Shown: piece after piece, positions 10,490 to 21,954 of the stretch
Position numbering within the stretch: the stretch's first letter is position 1
Layout: every line of letters starts with the position of its first letter
From: Thelephora terrestris
Lineage: Eukaryota > Basidiomycota > Agaricomycetes > Thelephorales > Thelephoraceae
Reading direction: 5' to 3'
Length of the DNA: 64,000 nt
Assembly (NCBI GenBank): GCA_015956445.1
Contig: WIUZ02000007.1
Location: forward strand, 1,178,001 to 1,242,000
Program-made: the position numbers and the translations under genes
The notes under the pieces: model-generated
What the model was told of the DNA's origin: nothing
Seen by the model: only the letters and a program-made list of their open reading frames with translations
Databases searched by the model: none

Positions 10490-11709
10490 TGTTGGAGGCG
10501 ATGGTTGCCAACCATCAAGAGTTGATCGCCGGGTTGAAGGTCAGGGACAACAACATCAAAGGGGCGTTGGCCAGGAGGGATGAAAAGGTGCTTTCAGCCT
10601 TTGCAGGTTTATGCAATGACTGAGAGACTTCTTCTAGACCGAACAACTTGAAGACGTGGTGGCCGTGCTGTCCGCGCAGGTCGCATCCTTGCAGGATAAG
10701 ACCTGCAACTGCAAGGAAGGTCCGGTGTTGGTTGGTGAGGGGACAGCCGACGTTCCATTCGAGCTGGAGTACGCTGACGAGGTGGTACTCCCATCGCCTA
10801 ACCCGTCGTCCTACGCGACGCCTCCGGTAGAGAACTCGGTTCCCGTTCCAACTCCGGCTCCGGCTTCTACGTTGGCCGAGTCCGACAAGGAGAACTGTCG
10901 GCGCTGCCCGTTGCAGCCGGTCAGTCTGCTGGTCAAGATCGAGGATGAGGTCATGGAAGTCGACCGGGCCGAAGATGTTCCGAGGGCCATTGAGGTACGT
11001 CCGGTGACAACAGGGCAGCGTTGTAAACGCTCTCGACGCCGTGTTGCTCATCGCATGGCTCCATCGGCTAATCCCTACCCGCGTCCAGCTGAGTCGGATG
11101 GTGACCAGTCTGGTCGAAACGAGGGACGCGGATACCGATATCGGGTCAACCGTCCCTACTGACAGGTCGAGTCGGAGATCCAGCTTCGCCACCAGCTTCG
11201 ACTCACAAGACAGGATCCCACCCAGGGGTCCGACGAGGGAGATGGAGGGTCGCTCGTCGACTACGTCGATAGTGCTGCCGAGCAGTCACCCAGTGATGGA
11301 GATGTGGGATCAGGTGTTCCGCAGTTCAGTGACATCTGGGAGGCTGATCGGTCCGCTCGAAGGCATCTCTTCCTATTGGCTTGAACTCGTCGTTCAGCTG
11401 AGTGCCGAAGATGGTGACACCATGTTCGGGGAGGTCCTAGCGAGGAGGGGCCAGCACTACGATCTCCGGGATGGACGTTTGATGACCATGAGGCCTGCCG
11501 TAGATAGAGTTGACTTTTGATGGACTTGAATAGCACCGTATATAACCATGTTGTTACGATTCGCTGGGAATGGTACGCACATTTGTGTGTTTTGAATGAT
11601 TGGTGTGAAGGATAAGGAATGGGAAGCATTCAAAACATAAGAAGTGGTAAGAAGAGTTCGAAGAAAGAACGTGTTATAAAAGTTTTAAAAATACCATGTT
11701 CCTGACAGT

Positions 11710-13901
11710 CATGAGACCTATTTTTAGTGTGCGCGCGTTCTAGGCGTTCCGGAACGGAGTTATTCCAAGGCCGTCCCGTGGGCCGAGGTGTCAGCTTGAT
11801 GTAGTAAGCCAACGATGATGGTACAGGAGCGGAAGTTGATGTGACCCGGACCAATGAGGTTCGTCGAGGTAGGTCACGTGAAGGATCACCGATCTAGGCT
11901 ATAAGAAGGACGTCTTCTTGGAGCCATCCTTGATCAGCAACACCAGCAACTTCCCCATCATCTTACCAACATGTCTTTCCCAAACAACCACACCTACAAA
12001 GTCGCCAACGGCATCTCCACCATCTCCCGTATCGACCGCCGTGCCGCCAACCGCAAGACCTACGCCAATGAGGCGGGGGTTCCCTATACCACGGATGATC
12101 AGGTATGGGGGAGAGCTAGGGCTTTTGTGTTTGCGCTAACTCCTTCCTCTAGGTAGAGGTCGTACGTTCTTTTGGCGTTGATGTCCAGCTAACGACTTCT
12201 AGATCTTGGAGGTCGTGAAGAAGGTGGACGCCGAACGTCTCAGGGAGACGATCCCACATTTGATGGGGTTGACCTGGGACGATGAGCTCTGGGTCCGGTC
12301 CATGATCGCCGAGAAGGTGATCTTCCAAATGAGGGGTAGGTTTGGGGAGCTGGAGCATCCAATCAAGAAGGAGCTCTGGTACACCCTGCAGAGGGGGATC
12401 TACGATCAGGACCTGTTGGAGCACGGGGCAATCGTTCCTCAGGCTGTCCGCCACGCCACTGCTTCCACCACACTGTTGTGGTCGCTCATTCGAGAGGGGG
12501 AAAGCCAAGTAGGTGTTCCGTTTGAATATTCGAGTATGACTCTCGACTAACCAAACTGCCTAGGTTGAACGATTGGAGCGCGAGGTGAAGGAGGCGAAGG
12601 CAGACGTCCTTCGTCTGTCCACGGAGGGTCTTCTGATGCAGGAGACTCTGGCCAACTTCCAAAAGGGGACGAACGAGGCGTTGACGGCGATGGTCGCTAA
12701 CCACCAAGAGTTGGTCGCCGGTCTGAAGGTTTGAGATGCCAACATTAAGGGGGCCTTGAATAGGAGGGATACTAAGGTAGCTTTCCTCATCTCGAAGACG
12801 AAATGAGGGAAGCTGACACTTTCTAGATGGAGGATCTCGAGGATATGGTGTCCGTGTTGACGGCGCGGGTCGAGTCCTTACAGGACAAGACCTGCAACTG
12901 CAAGGAAGGTCCCGTCTTGGTTGGACAGGGTACGGCCGATGTTCCATTCGAGCTGGAGTACGCCGACGAGGTGGTACTCCCGTCACCTAACCCGTCGTCC
13001 TATGCCACGCCTCCGATCGAGAACACAGTTCCCGTTCCTACTCCGGCTCCGGCTTCGACTTTGGCCGAGTCCGACAAGGAGAACTGTCAGTGTTGCCCGT
13101 TGCAGCCGATCAGTCAGCTGGTCAAGATCGAAGATGAGGTCATGGAAGTTGACCGGGCCGAAGATGCTCCGAGGGCCATGGAGGTATGTCCGGTGACAAC
13201 AGGGCAGCGTTGCAAACGCTCTCAACGCCGCGTTGCTCATCGCATGGCTCCTTCGTCCGTCTAATCCTTATCCGCGTCCAGTTGAGTCGGATGGTGACCA
13301 GTCTGGTCGAGATGAGGGAGGAGGATTCCGATATCGGGTCAACCGTCCCAACCGACAGGTCGAGTCGGAGATCCAACTCCGACACCAGCTTCGACTCGCA
13401 AGACAGGATCCCACCCAGGGGTCCGATGAGGGAGACGGAGGGTCACTCTTCAACTACGTCGACAGTGCTGCTGAGCACTCACCCGGTGATGGAGATGTGG
13501 GACCAGGTGTTCCGCAGTTCAGTGACATCTGGGAGGCTGATCGGTCCGCTCGAAGGTATCTCTTCCTATCGGCTTGAACTCGAGGTCCAGTTGAGCGCGG
13601 AAGATGGTGATGCCATGTTCGGAGAGATCCTCGCGAGGAGGGGCCAGTTCTTCGATCTCCGGGATGGACAGTTGATGACCATGAGGCCTGCCGTAGATTG
13701 AGTCGACTTTTGAGGACGTTGTATAAGCATTAGTATAGCCATGTTGTTCCGTATTGCCGTGAATGTATGCGTGTTGTGTGTGTTTTGAATGATGGAGCGA
13801 AGGATAAGGAGTGTGAAGCATTCAAAACATAAGAAGTGGTAAGAAAAGTTCGAAGAAGGAGTGTGTTATAAAAAGTTTAAAAATACCATGTTCCTGACAG
13901 T
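11710..13901 (+). repeat. Tandem duplication unit 2
   Basis: Second direct repeat of 2,192 bp, without the transposon. Start (TGAGACCTATTTTTAGTG) and end (ACCATGTTCCTGACAG) match unit 1. By eye it is similar to unit 1 throughout, with scattered substitutions, many of them C/T or G/A. Confidence 0.85.
11971..13577 (+). pseudogene. Coiled-coil family gene, copy 2, frame-broken
   Basis: Same gene as the interrupted copy at 5.9-11.4 kb. MSFPNNHTYKVANGIST opens exon 1. A 5' splice site after TTDDQ leads to exon 2 with EVVKKVDAERLRETIPHLM, then the LEREVKEAKADVLRLS coiled-coil exon and MEDLEDMVSVLTARVESLQ, CNCK and ELEYADEVVLPSP. Two lesions are visible. A TGA sits in the coiled-coil exon at about 12,732 (copy 1 has an Arg codon), and a 4-base gain near 13,256 shifts the frame into a TAA right after MAPSSV. 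Beyond it the old frame continues (VESEIQLRHQLRL ... SDIWEADRSARR) to 13,577. An overlapping frame stays open to 13,701, so the C-terminus could also be read differently. The product is unknown. Confidence 0.65.
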
Positions 13902-14252
13902 TTCTTGATGAAGAGCGAGTGGATACCGACTGCATTTTTTGGTGAGTTCGATTTTTTCAGTGGCCGTAGTCTTTTACAAGCGGAGAAGTTCGCTTTTGGA
14001 CATTTTTGAAGGATCCTTTGAGGCCGGGTCAATTGAGATTGTTGTGACTGGTGCCATGGTGAGGGGAGAGGAAAAGTGTGAGTTGGGCGCAGCAGACGAG
14101 GGTGGTCTGGTTTTGGTGAGGCCTGCTGGGCTGACATCATCGGGTTTGTCATCAGTGTGGGTTAAGGCATCGAGCGGGCAGCGACATAGGGGGCACATTC
14201 TACCCTTCGAACTTGACCGCACATCCAGCCACACGCTTCCCTCAAGCATCAT

Positions 14253-17200
14253 ATGCCTAAACAAAAGGTGAAAAGGTCAGAACGACGATGCATTGACAAC
14301 TGTGGGTCAACAAATCCAAAGACCATCGCGAGGCACACGCGAAAGTGGCAGTCGACAATCAAGGCAAATTCAGCGAGGCTCTCTGCTCGTCTATCTCGCC
14401 TATCAGTGCAAACACGAGGGCCTTTGCCAGATGTGCCGCCGAGTGATCCGTTGGCGACAAAAAAATCGAGAGTAACAGGTCAGTATTGGTGCTTATTTTA
14501 GTGTTGCGAAGCCTACTCACCACGATTAGGGCCGGTCTTCGATGACGAACCAGAACAAATTTCATTTGATTCACCCTCTGAGTCAGAGGGTCTCGCAAGT
14601 GACTCCCTGTCGGCGTATGACTGTGACTCTGAAGGGGGTGATGGTTGGGACGATACTGATGGTGAGAGTAGTGTGAGCAAGGTGGGAGGGACTCGGAAGC
14701 CTGGGATGATGGGCCTGAAGTTCCAACTTGATGCGGCAAGGGCAGGTGAGCTTCATCATTTTTTGATGGATGTGCCACTGAATGAATTGCACAGCCCGGA
14801 ACTCCATCAACCAGGCCAACCTTGACAACCTTTGCGCGTTTAATTTCCACATAGCCGAGGGTACCTCCAACTCACATTATGAAAATCTACGTTATATGTT
14901 CCCTCACAAGATCACCCTGGCCTCACGCTGGCATACCCGAAAGTGTATTGCGACCTTGTCAGGACTGAAGCCGGGACGAGTTGATCGTTGTCCCAGTGGT
15001 TGCTGTTGTTTTACTGGTTTATATTCCAGTCTCACTGCTTGCCCGTATTGCAACAAATCTCGGTACAAGACCCCCGGGGTTCCAGCAAAACAGTTCCAAT
15101 ACCTACCAGTGAAGGACCAACTTCAAATGATGTGGAAAGACAGGTCCATCACGAAACAGCTTGGATACCGACATAGATACACAAACTCTAGTGACAGTGA
15201 CAAGATTATCCAAGACATTTTCGACTCCTTGATTTATCGAGAGCTTCTCGAGAAGCAGGTCGTTGTTGATGGCAAGATCCAAGGCCATAAATTCTTCTCG
15301 GACCCTCACGACATTGCCCTCGGCATCTCACTTGATGGCGTGACATATTTCAGCCACCGCCAGCACTCTGTTTGGCCGGTCATTCTTGTCAACTACAACC
15401 TACCTCCAAAGGTCCGCACCCACCGCAATTGCATTCTCTGTTACGGCATCATCCCAGGCACGGTCAAAAACCTGGATTCTTACCTCATGCCCCTTCACGA
15501 CGAACTTGAAGAGCTCGCAAAGGGTGTCTCAACGCGGGATCTGTGGGAAGAGGAGCTGTTCTGGCAACACGTCTACCTAATCCCCGGTTTTGGCGATTAC
15601 CCGGGAATCGCGAAGCTAACACGAATGAAGGGTCACAATGGACTACACCCTTGCTGATTTTGCAAGATCCTTGGAATTCACATCGAAGGCAAAACAGTTC
15701 ACTACGTACCACTGTACCGATCGGATGGATCAGTTGACCCGGCAAACCTCCCAATGCGCTCGCATGACAAGTTCATCGAACAGGGTGCCTCGGTATTGGA
15801 AGCACCAACCAACGCGGCGGCCAAGCGACTTGCAAAAGATACGGGCATCAAAGGAATCCCACTCCTCGCATCACTGAACACCCTCAACTTCCCATTCTCA
15901 TTCCCCCTCGATTTCATGCACTTGATCTTCAAAAATTTAATCCCAAACCTCATCAAGCATTACACCGGGACGTTCAAGGACCTCGATAGCGGCACCGAAG
16001 ACTACAAACTATCAAAAGAAGCTTGGTCCGAGATCTGTGAAGCCGGGTCAGCATCAGGTGACACGATTCCTTCCTCGTTTGGTTCGCGAATGCCGAACAT
16101 TGAGTCGGAGCGCTCTAACATGACAGCTGAGGCGTGGGGGTTTTGGTCTATGTACCTTGCACCTATCCTCCTTCAAAATCGCTTCTCTCGCCGGCGCTAC
16201 TATGATCACTTCCTCAAACTTGTCAAACTCATCCACACGTGCATCTCTTTTGAGCTAAAGAGAAGTGAGGTTGCAGAAATAAGACAAGGGTTCCAAGATT
16301 GGGTCCTCGAGTATGAGGAGTAAGTAAAAATCCCATGTTTCCAAGTCAGACCACTTGTCAACTGACCCGCATCAAGAATATTTTACCAGCAAAATCCATC
16401 ACGGATATCAGCCTGCCCTGTCACAGTGCACAGCCTACTGCACATTGCCGACGGAATTGAAGCGACAGGACCAGTATGGGCAGCTTGGGCGTTCGTAATG
16501 GAGCAGTACTGTGGGTGGATCAAGCGAAGTACTGTTAGGAGTAGGAAACATGCTCTCAAGAGCATCGACAATCGCATTCTCGAGACAACCCAGCTGGAGA
16601 TGGCAAAGACGAGGTACGGACTCGTTAAAAAGCTATCTCTCAAGCCAAAACACGGCCGCACATCAAAAGAAAGGTTTCCTCACTGTATGTTCCCTCTGAC
16701 CAATGTCTCGATTTGTAGCTGAGAACATTGAACAGACCCCGGGTACGCGCTGCTGGACCCGAAACGGGCACTCTCTGTTAACCCCGCCCTCAAACGGCAG
16801 CTGGTTGATCTAATTGTGACGAGATGCAGCCCAGATTTCGTTGATCACAAGATCTCTGCCGCAACCGCAAAAAAGTTCATTCCAAGCAAGTTGACCGAAT
16901 GGGGGAGGGTGCAAATTGACGAAACCGGTGACAGGGCCCGTGGCCGGGCACATCACAACACGGGGTCGTCAACGAGGGATTCCTGCTTCGTCCGGGTACG
17001 TCACATCAATTCCCTTCTATCCACCAGGCTGTCTCATTGGCTTTACCTTAGTATGAATGCCTAGTCGACCGCAATGCCGCCAACAACGAGGCCGAGGACC
17101 TCGTCCAGCAAACCTTCTTCGGTGAACTTCAACGCGTGATCCGACTGGACCTCCCAAGGACCTCCGAGATATACCACCCTTAAGAAGAAACTATCCTTCT

Positions 17201-17556
17201 CACACACGTCCAAACCTGTGATGCGACGGAAAATGAAGATGGATTCTGGGAGTACTCTTCCATGAAACGCTCACCACATTTCGTGGACCTCAAGACCGTT
17301 GCTTGCGTTGTCGGCAGGGTCCGTGACCAGGGACATTGGACGTTCGTCGACAGGAGTGGACCCACGGCACACGCTAAGATGGCGAGCCCGCCCTCGTCAT
17401 CATGCTCCGACGTTACCGACTTTTCGACATCCGAGGAGTCAGATCCCAACCCTGGGTCTTCATCGGACAACGGTTCACCAACGTTGGATCCCTCCCCCGT
17501 AGATGCGAACGGCAGCCCAATGGATCTCGACACATCATCCTTGGGATCTTCGGGAT
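14253..17556 (+). pseudogene. Tnp2-type (CACTA superfamily) transposase with in-frame stop
   Basis: Recognisable from end to end. N-terminus: CIDNCGSTNPKTIARHTRKW. An acidic Ser/Asp stretch follows at about 14,530-14,690. The main exon from 14,782 has LCAFNFHIAEGTSNSHYENL, LKPGRVDRCPSGCCCFTG and CPYCNKSRYKTPG. The catalytic-core pieces ALGISLDGVTYF, WPVILVNYNLPP and GIIPGTVKNLDSYLMPLH follow. At 15,655-15,657 a TGA sits in HPC*FCKILG, where the family has Arg (CGA to TGA). The same frame then runs on to 16,320 (FPLDFMHLIFKN). After an intron comes CPVTVHSLLHIADGIEATGP and AFVMEQYCGWI, then C-terminal exons with YECLVDRNAAN and VACVVGRVRDQGHWTFVDRSG. Apart from this one nonsense change no large loss is evident, so it was probably active recently. 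Element termini were not located. Confidence 0.8.
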
Positions 17557-17792
17557 AGCACAATAGTGTACTTGTTTGTACTGAAATCTTATGCGCCGGA
17601 ACAGTAGTGAGCAGTACACAACTAATAATTACAGAAAAATCACCAACAGTCCAATTTGTACTTGTATGTACTGATCATCAACGCTCTTACTTTTTGCAGT
17701 GATGGCTCCAACTCGACACAGTCACCGGCTATGCCCGAGCTTACCTCAGAGACTGGGCGCGCCATCAAACAAGAATCACAGTTATCAACAAC

Positions 17793-18080
17793 ATGGGCCG
17801 CCTATTCTTCACCTTGTACCCAGACGACATACCGCACCCAGAAGACCACCAGTTTGTTGAGGACGCCATGAGAGAGGAAGAAAGCTGGGAGGATAACAAG
17901 CGAGTAGCAACGCCTGTAGACGAGCAGGAGGAGATTCCGATGGATGAACAGGTAGAAATACCTATGGACGAGGACGAAGTGCCACCACTGGAAGCGGTGA
18001 CACCGAGCACTTCGGAGGGGACCCAAAGAACCGCGACCCCCGAAGACGAGAAGCTCGACTGGGGAGAAGACGAGCTATAA
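17793..18080 (+). CDS. Small acidic ORF downstream of the transposase
   Basis: A 95-residue frame rich in Glu/Asp with a repeated EIPMDE unit (residues 47-60). The frame is open back to a TGA at 17,700, and a TTTTTGCAG acceptor ends at 17,699. It could be a last exon of the transposase region or an accessory ORF of the same element. It has no recognised domain. Coding status is doubtful because low-complexity acidic frames arise easily. Confidence 0.3.
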   Translation: MGRLFFTLYPDDIPHPEDHQFVEDAMREEESWEDNKRVATPVDEQEEIPMDEQVEIPMDEDEVPPLEAVTPSTSEGTQRTATPEDEKLDWGEDEL

Positions 18081-18175
18081 AGGTAGTTGCAAACGCAACT
18101 AGACTCGATTCTAGACAAAAGGTACTACGGAACAAGTAGTACATCTCTCGATAAGTCTTTATTTGTTGGGGAGGG

Positions 18176-18355
18176 TGTAAGCCGCACGGCTTAGCCGTCC
18201 CAAACGTGGGAAACACGATGACACGTATATATAGATCATCGGTAGATTAGATGATCGACACCTTTTTTACCTCTTACTATTGACTTAGCAATCCATACCG
18301 GATTCTGGTTTATCTCGAGGGGTTAAAGGTCTCGCCGTGCACCACACGGCTTACA
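18176..18355. mobile_element. 180-bp TG..CA element (solo-LTR- or MITE-like)
   Basis: Starts TGTAAGCCG and ends CGGCTTACA, a 9-bp inverted terminal pair with the TG..CA ends typical of LTRs. It contains a TATATATAG box at 18,226-18,234. The 5-bp flanks (GAGGG and TCGTA) are not identical, so a target duplication is not visible. It is either a short solo LTR/TRIM or a small TIR element. Its right end lies in the last codons of the orphan-family gene on the minus strand. Confidence 0.45.
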
Positions 18356-20355
18356 TCGTACCACACTTCCGGTTGCCAGGACGCGTGGGAGACCTGGTGA
18401 AGCCTTACAAGATACATATCTTCAAAGACAACATGGAACGAAGCCCACTGAACGCCGAGTCAGTCGAAGACGCATCTTAGTGACCTCGGTGTTATCGTAC
18501 CTGGAGATGGGCCCCGATGATCTTAGCGACATCGTGTGCCAATTTTTGCCTCGTAATTGGGCCCCGATTTTTCTTGTGGTTCATGGTCGAGATCTAATGC
18601 GGTGTTTAGGACACTAACGGAATGCGGAGAAACATCAGAACAACTGCACCTGTTTTGCCTTTTTGCTACCTGATTTGTGTCCCTGAAACTAACACAAGGG
18701 AAGGGCTGAGCACCAACGTGAGCCGATTCGGTGGATGTACGTACGTCGATCCTTAATGACACAGAAGGCCCAGCGTCCCCCTCCACGAACATTAGGTCGT
18801 CGCGGCCATCTAAGTGACTGAAGTTCATATTCAGGGCATCGGTGAGTCTAATCCCCGCATTTCCTTGCACAGTAAAATCAACGGGAGGGAGATGCTCCTG
18901 GCTTTTCTGTGCGGTTTCCGGATAGTACTTGGTTTGAGTCACCGCCTTGAACCCGGGGCGTCCACCCAAGGGTTTAGAAGGGTCCGCCTATAATTGCGTG
19001 GTCACCATTTTCGGACAAGCAACACTACCTTTTGGGGTACCTACCGGAATAGATTCCAGGGTTGACGAGCCCCTAGGCTTTTCCCCCCGGTTACGTCCCT
19101 GTCCAATCTCGTCTTGAGCCGGCCGCTGCTTCCCCTTGTTTGGGCTCCGGTTTTCGGGGAGATTGGCCTCCGCCCGTGAAGAGTTTGCAGGGACCGGCGC
19201 CGTTGATTGGTTCCCTTCGATTCCAGCTGGATGGGAAAGCGACCCCTCCCCTTCATCGACCTCATGAAGGTGCAGTGGTATTGACCAAATACCGCCGAAG
19301 TCTAGTTGGGGCTCCCTTATAGGATAATCGGGTTGGTACCATTCGTTGTGATCGAGAGTGATTTCTCCTGTCCAAAGCAGTGAGGAAAAGGTGTTTCGCT
19401 GGGGGTAGCCGTCGCTCCGGCCGGAGCCCGCGTCCGTGCCCTCTTGGGGATATGTCGGAGCTTGAGGATATGTCGGAACACCGAATGCCTATCAACGTAT
19501 CGGTCATTCCACGAAAATCGTGCGGGTACACACGTACCTGTGAAGGATCACCTACTGGAATATGTTCTTGGGTTTCGAGGTCTTGGGTTTCGAGGATATC
19601 CCCTCTCCAGGACATCCGACGTTTTTTCCGCGAGGTGTGTTGGCCTGGAGTTTCTTTCCGCTTCCCCTTCGTTTGGTGCTGGGTTCCTGTGTTATCGGTT
19701 TCCGCTGGCAGTGATTCCGCAGGTACTAGTGCCATCACTTGGTTCACTTCGGTGCCAAGCCTATGAGGGTGCATCCCTGTTCCCCAAGCCCAAGCGGAGC
19801 GCGCCGAGGGTCCTGCGACAACACGGTGAGGTTGGGACGCTGATAAAGAATCTTGGGATCCCCCGGATACAATTTTGAGCACCTCATCCGGGGTCTTGGA
19901 TCTCATCGCTTTGTCTTGAGGGAGCGAAAAAACTTGACCCAGGGGTAGTCCCATAGGTAGAGATGCCTTCTCGATTCCATCTTCGTCGAGAACATCGTCG
20001 CTGGAAGAAAAGGGTTGATGCAGCATGGTCTCATTGTATACCGGAGCGGTGAATTTAGCCGTGGGGCCACTGGCATCAGTGGTCAGTTCCTGAGTGCCGC
20101 CAGGAGTACTTTGCAAATGGTGTGAGGGAGACTGTGGTTCTGGTGGTGTCGTGATAATCATTGCTTCATGTTTGTTGTCGCCAGGGCCCGACGAGATGGT
20201 GGGTGCAGGAATGCTACTGTGCCGGGTTTCCGCTGGAAGACCTCTCTGGGGCTTGATCATTCCAACTAGTCATTGGGGTGTTAGCTCCTGGGTGTATTAC
20301 CCTCCCACAATAGAAACGGACCTCCGTTTTCATCCACTGTGATCTGCGGGCGCAT
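18310..20355 (-). CDS. Orphan-family protein with long disordered N-terminal part; 3' end supplied by a repeat
   Basis: Minus-strand gene. It begins MRPQITVDENGGPFLLWEG (compare VDTNGNLVFYHDP in the 51-kb member). A long low-complexity Ser/Pro/Gln-rich stretch follows (19,262-20,255) with a basic block KRKETPG..SRKKRRMSW that could be a nuclear signal. The conserved core is GIRLTDALNMNFSHLDGRDD.MF near 18,840, then, after an intron, RGPITRQKLAHDVAKIIG at about 18,525-18,580. A last exon carries EDMYLVRLHQVSHASWQPE at about 18,380-18,430. The intron positions match those of the 51-kb member. The coding frame then enters the 180-bp TG..CA element, which provides the final ~15 residues and the stop at 18,310. 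One or more junctions around 18,970-19,260 are uncertain. It could be intact with a changed tail or a late-stage pseudogene. Function unknown. Confidence 0.5.
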
Positions 20356-20442
20356 CTCAAGTAGCTGTGTAGGCAGGTCTGCATCGCCTCCAAGCTGCAG
20401 AAAATCAAGCGTCGGAGATTTCTCGTAGTCGTGTACCTCACC

Positions 20443-21732
20443 TCACGCAGCAGTGTTATGTCTTGATGATGAAGAAGCGCAGACCGGGCATCTGAGTTCT
20501 AGAATAAGAGAATCAGAGTCGCCTGGTTCCTGGTTTCCCAGTTCCCAGCTTGCCTCGAAGATGTAATCCGCAATTGTGTCGAAATCATCCGTTTCGTCCT
20601 AAAAAAGGTCGATAAGAATGGGTGAGCGTGGCAGAGGTCACGACAGATAACGCACGGCGGCGTTAGTATGGCGGGTCACGATGTCAGCGCTTGTGGAAGA
20701 ACTTGCGTCATAGTCCAGAAACTCGTCGGACAAGACGGAAGTCCTGTCTGAGTCCAAGTCCGAGTCGTGGCGCGCCTCAACCCGCGATCCCGGTTCACCG
20801 TCCCGCTCTCCCCCAGGGAGAATGTGCGGACCCGCGCCAGCTTTCATATCCCTAGGACCCTCCGACCTCCTCCTTTTAGTACGCGCAGTCCAGTAACGGA
20901 CGAAGACACATTGATTATATTCGTCCGAAGCGGATGCCGTAACGCTTGCGCCGGGTAGGGGTAGACGTGATTGGGGACCGGCCTTCGCATGAACAAATCC
21001 TGGTTTGTCCCATGTTCCCCAAACGGAGGCGGTTTCAGAAATGGAGGCGGTGAACTTGCATCCCAGCACCTCGGCCTTGTTCGAATAACACAGGATTGCC
21101 CAATCGTTGGTCCTGTCGACACCGGTGATAAGGACTGGATCGACGGTACCGTACTCATTCTTGCGGGCAAAGTCTACCCAAGAAGCCCAATGTTCTTTCG
21201 CGTACTTTTCAAAAGTGCCAACCCGTCGCGCATCTTCCCTGTAAATCGAGGACTTGGTCAAGAGAATAGCGCCTTTCCCTCCCGTGAGCTCGAAAGCGGA
21301 TTCCGACGTGCTAGATTTCAGGTGTTAGGAACTGGAGGAAGCAGATGTAACAGGGAATGCGTACGGAGCTGCGGGAGGTGTAAATGTCGAGCCCGGAGAA
21401 GTCACGCGTGGAGACGACGAAGTTGCTCGAACGCCATTCGTGCAAAGACAGCCAGACTCCAAAGGATCACCTCCATCAATTTCCCTAATTTTCAGCTGCT
21501 TGAAAGTGGAGGGAACATCAACGCCCAACTCCCTCGCGCCCAACGGGGAACCAGCAGAAAACAGCAAATAAAAACACCCTTCACGAATGAAACCCACGTC
21601 GCCTACCTGGATACGCTTGGATTGTGACCGAGGAGTGGGCTCCCTGTTGGCCGCCCACGTTCAGGTGGGTAAAGAGGAAAAAAAACGGGGAACAAACCAC
21701 AAGGCGTGGCCAAAGTTGAATTGGCTCGACAT
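20443..21732 (-). CDS. Conserved Agaricomycete hypothetical protein
   Basis: Several exons join into a continuous frame. The start MSSQFNFGHALW is followed by a ~54-nt intron, then VQVGDVGFIREG-like sequence (IQVGDVGFIREGCFYLLF) and GVDVPSTFKQLKI. A GTACGC...CTAAC...TAG intron (about 21,319-21,372) removes the stop that would otherwise break the frame. Then come SAFELTGGKGAILL, REDARRVGTFEKYAKEHWAS, PVLITGVDRTNDWAIL, SASDEYNQCVFVRYWT and KAGAGPHILPGG. A last exon near 20,445-20,595 has DETDDFDTIADYIFEASWE. I recognise the HALW....GDVG / SWV.FAR....VLVTG.D / FDQCVFIRYYT / KAGAGPH pattern as a common unnamed family of Agaricomycete proteins. The role is unknown. It lies 88 bp upstream of, and in line with, the preceding orphan gene. 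Confidence 0.65.
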
Positions 21733-21954
21733 CTCGCTGGGGTAGATCAGCTCCAATCCTGGAATAAAACGCCACTAGAACTCACTCATTGTATATCTTC
21801 CAATGTAATCGTTTAGAAATCATGGGGAGGGGGCAAGTGTGGCGAATTCTGCAACGATCTCCAGCTGCAGGTTACGGCTACAGAAGACCAGGAAAGGACG
21901 TCCCCTGAACACCTAATTCTTTTTTCGGGCCGGGATTCCGGAAGAACATTGAGG

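Larger units (their letters stand above)
5926..11362 (+). pseudogene. Coiled-coil family gene, copy 1, split by transposon
   Basis: The gene starts MSFPNNHTYKVANGIST. A short exon 1 is followed by exon 2 (VVKKVDAERLRETIPHLMG, WDDELWVRSMI, PIKKELWYTLQRGIYDQDLL), then a helical exon LEREVKEAKADVLRLS. That exon is interrupted at 6,636 and resumes at 10,490 (LVGEGTADVPFELEYADEV from about 10,730 onward, CNCK near 10,700). The Ser/Pro-rich C-terminal part contains HRMAPSANPYPRP, and a TGA replaces the Arg codon that unit 2 has before QVESE at about 11,160. A TATA-like CTATAAG lies about 80 bp before the start. The family is not one I can name. It looks like a coiled-coil protein with a Cys-rich CNC motif. 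Copy 1 is broken both by the insertion and by the later stop. Confidence 0.7.
5663..11709 (+). repeat. Tandem duplication unit 1 (carries transposon)
   Basis: The first of two direct repeats. It begins at GAGACCTATTTTTAG and ends with AATACCATGTTCCTGACAGT, and the same start and end occur again in unit 2. It is 6,047 bp long against 2,192 bp for unit 2. The 3,855-bp difference equals the inserted transposon (3,853 bp) plus one 3-bp target duplication to within a base. The two copies therefore arose as a simple tandem duplication and only unit 1 was later hit by the element, or unit 2 is a product of duplication before insertion. Confidence 0.85.

Noticed and set aside
19380-19878. Plus-strand frames of 128 and 144 residues
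   Set aside because: Antisense to the low-complexity exon of the minus-strand orphan-family gene.
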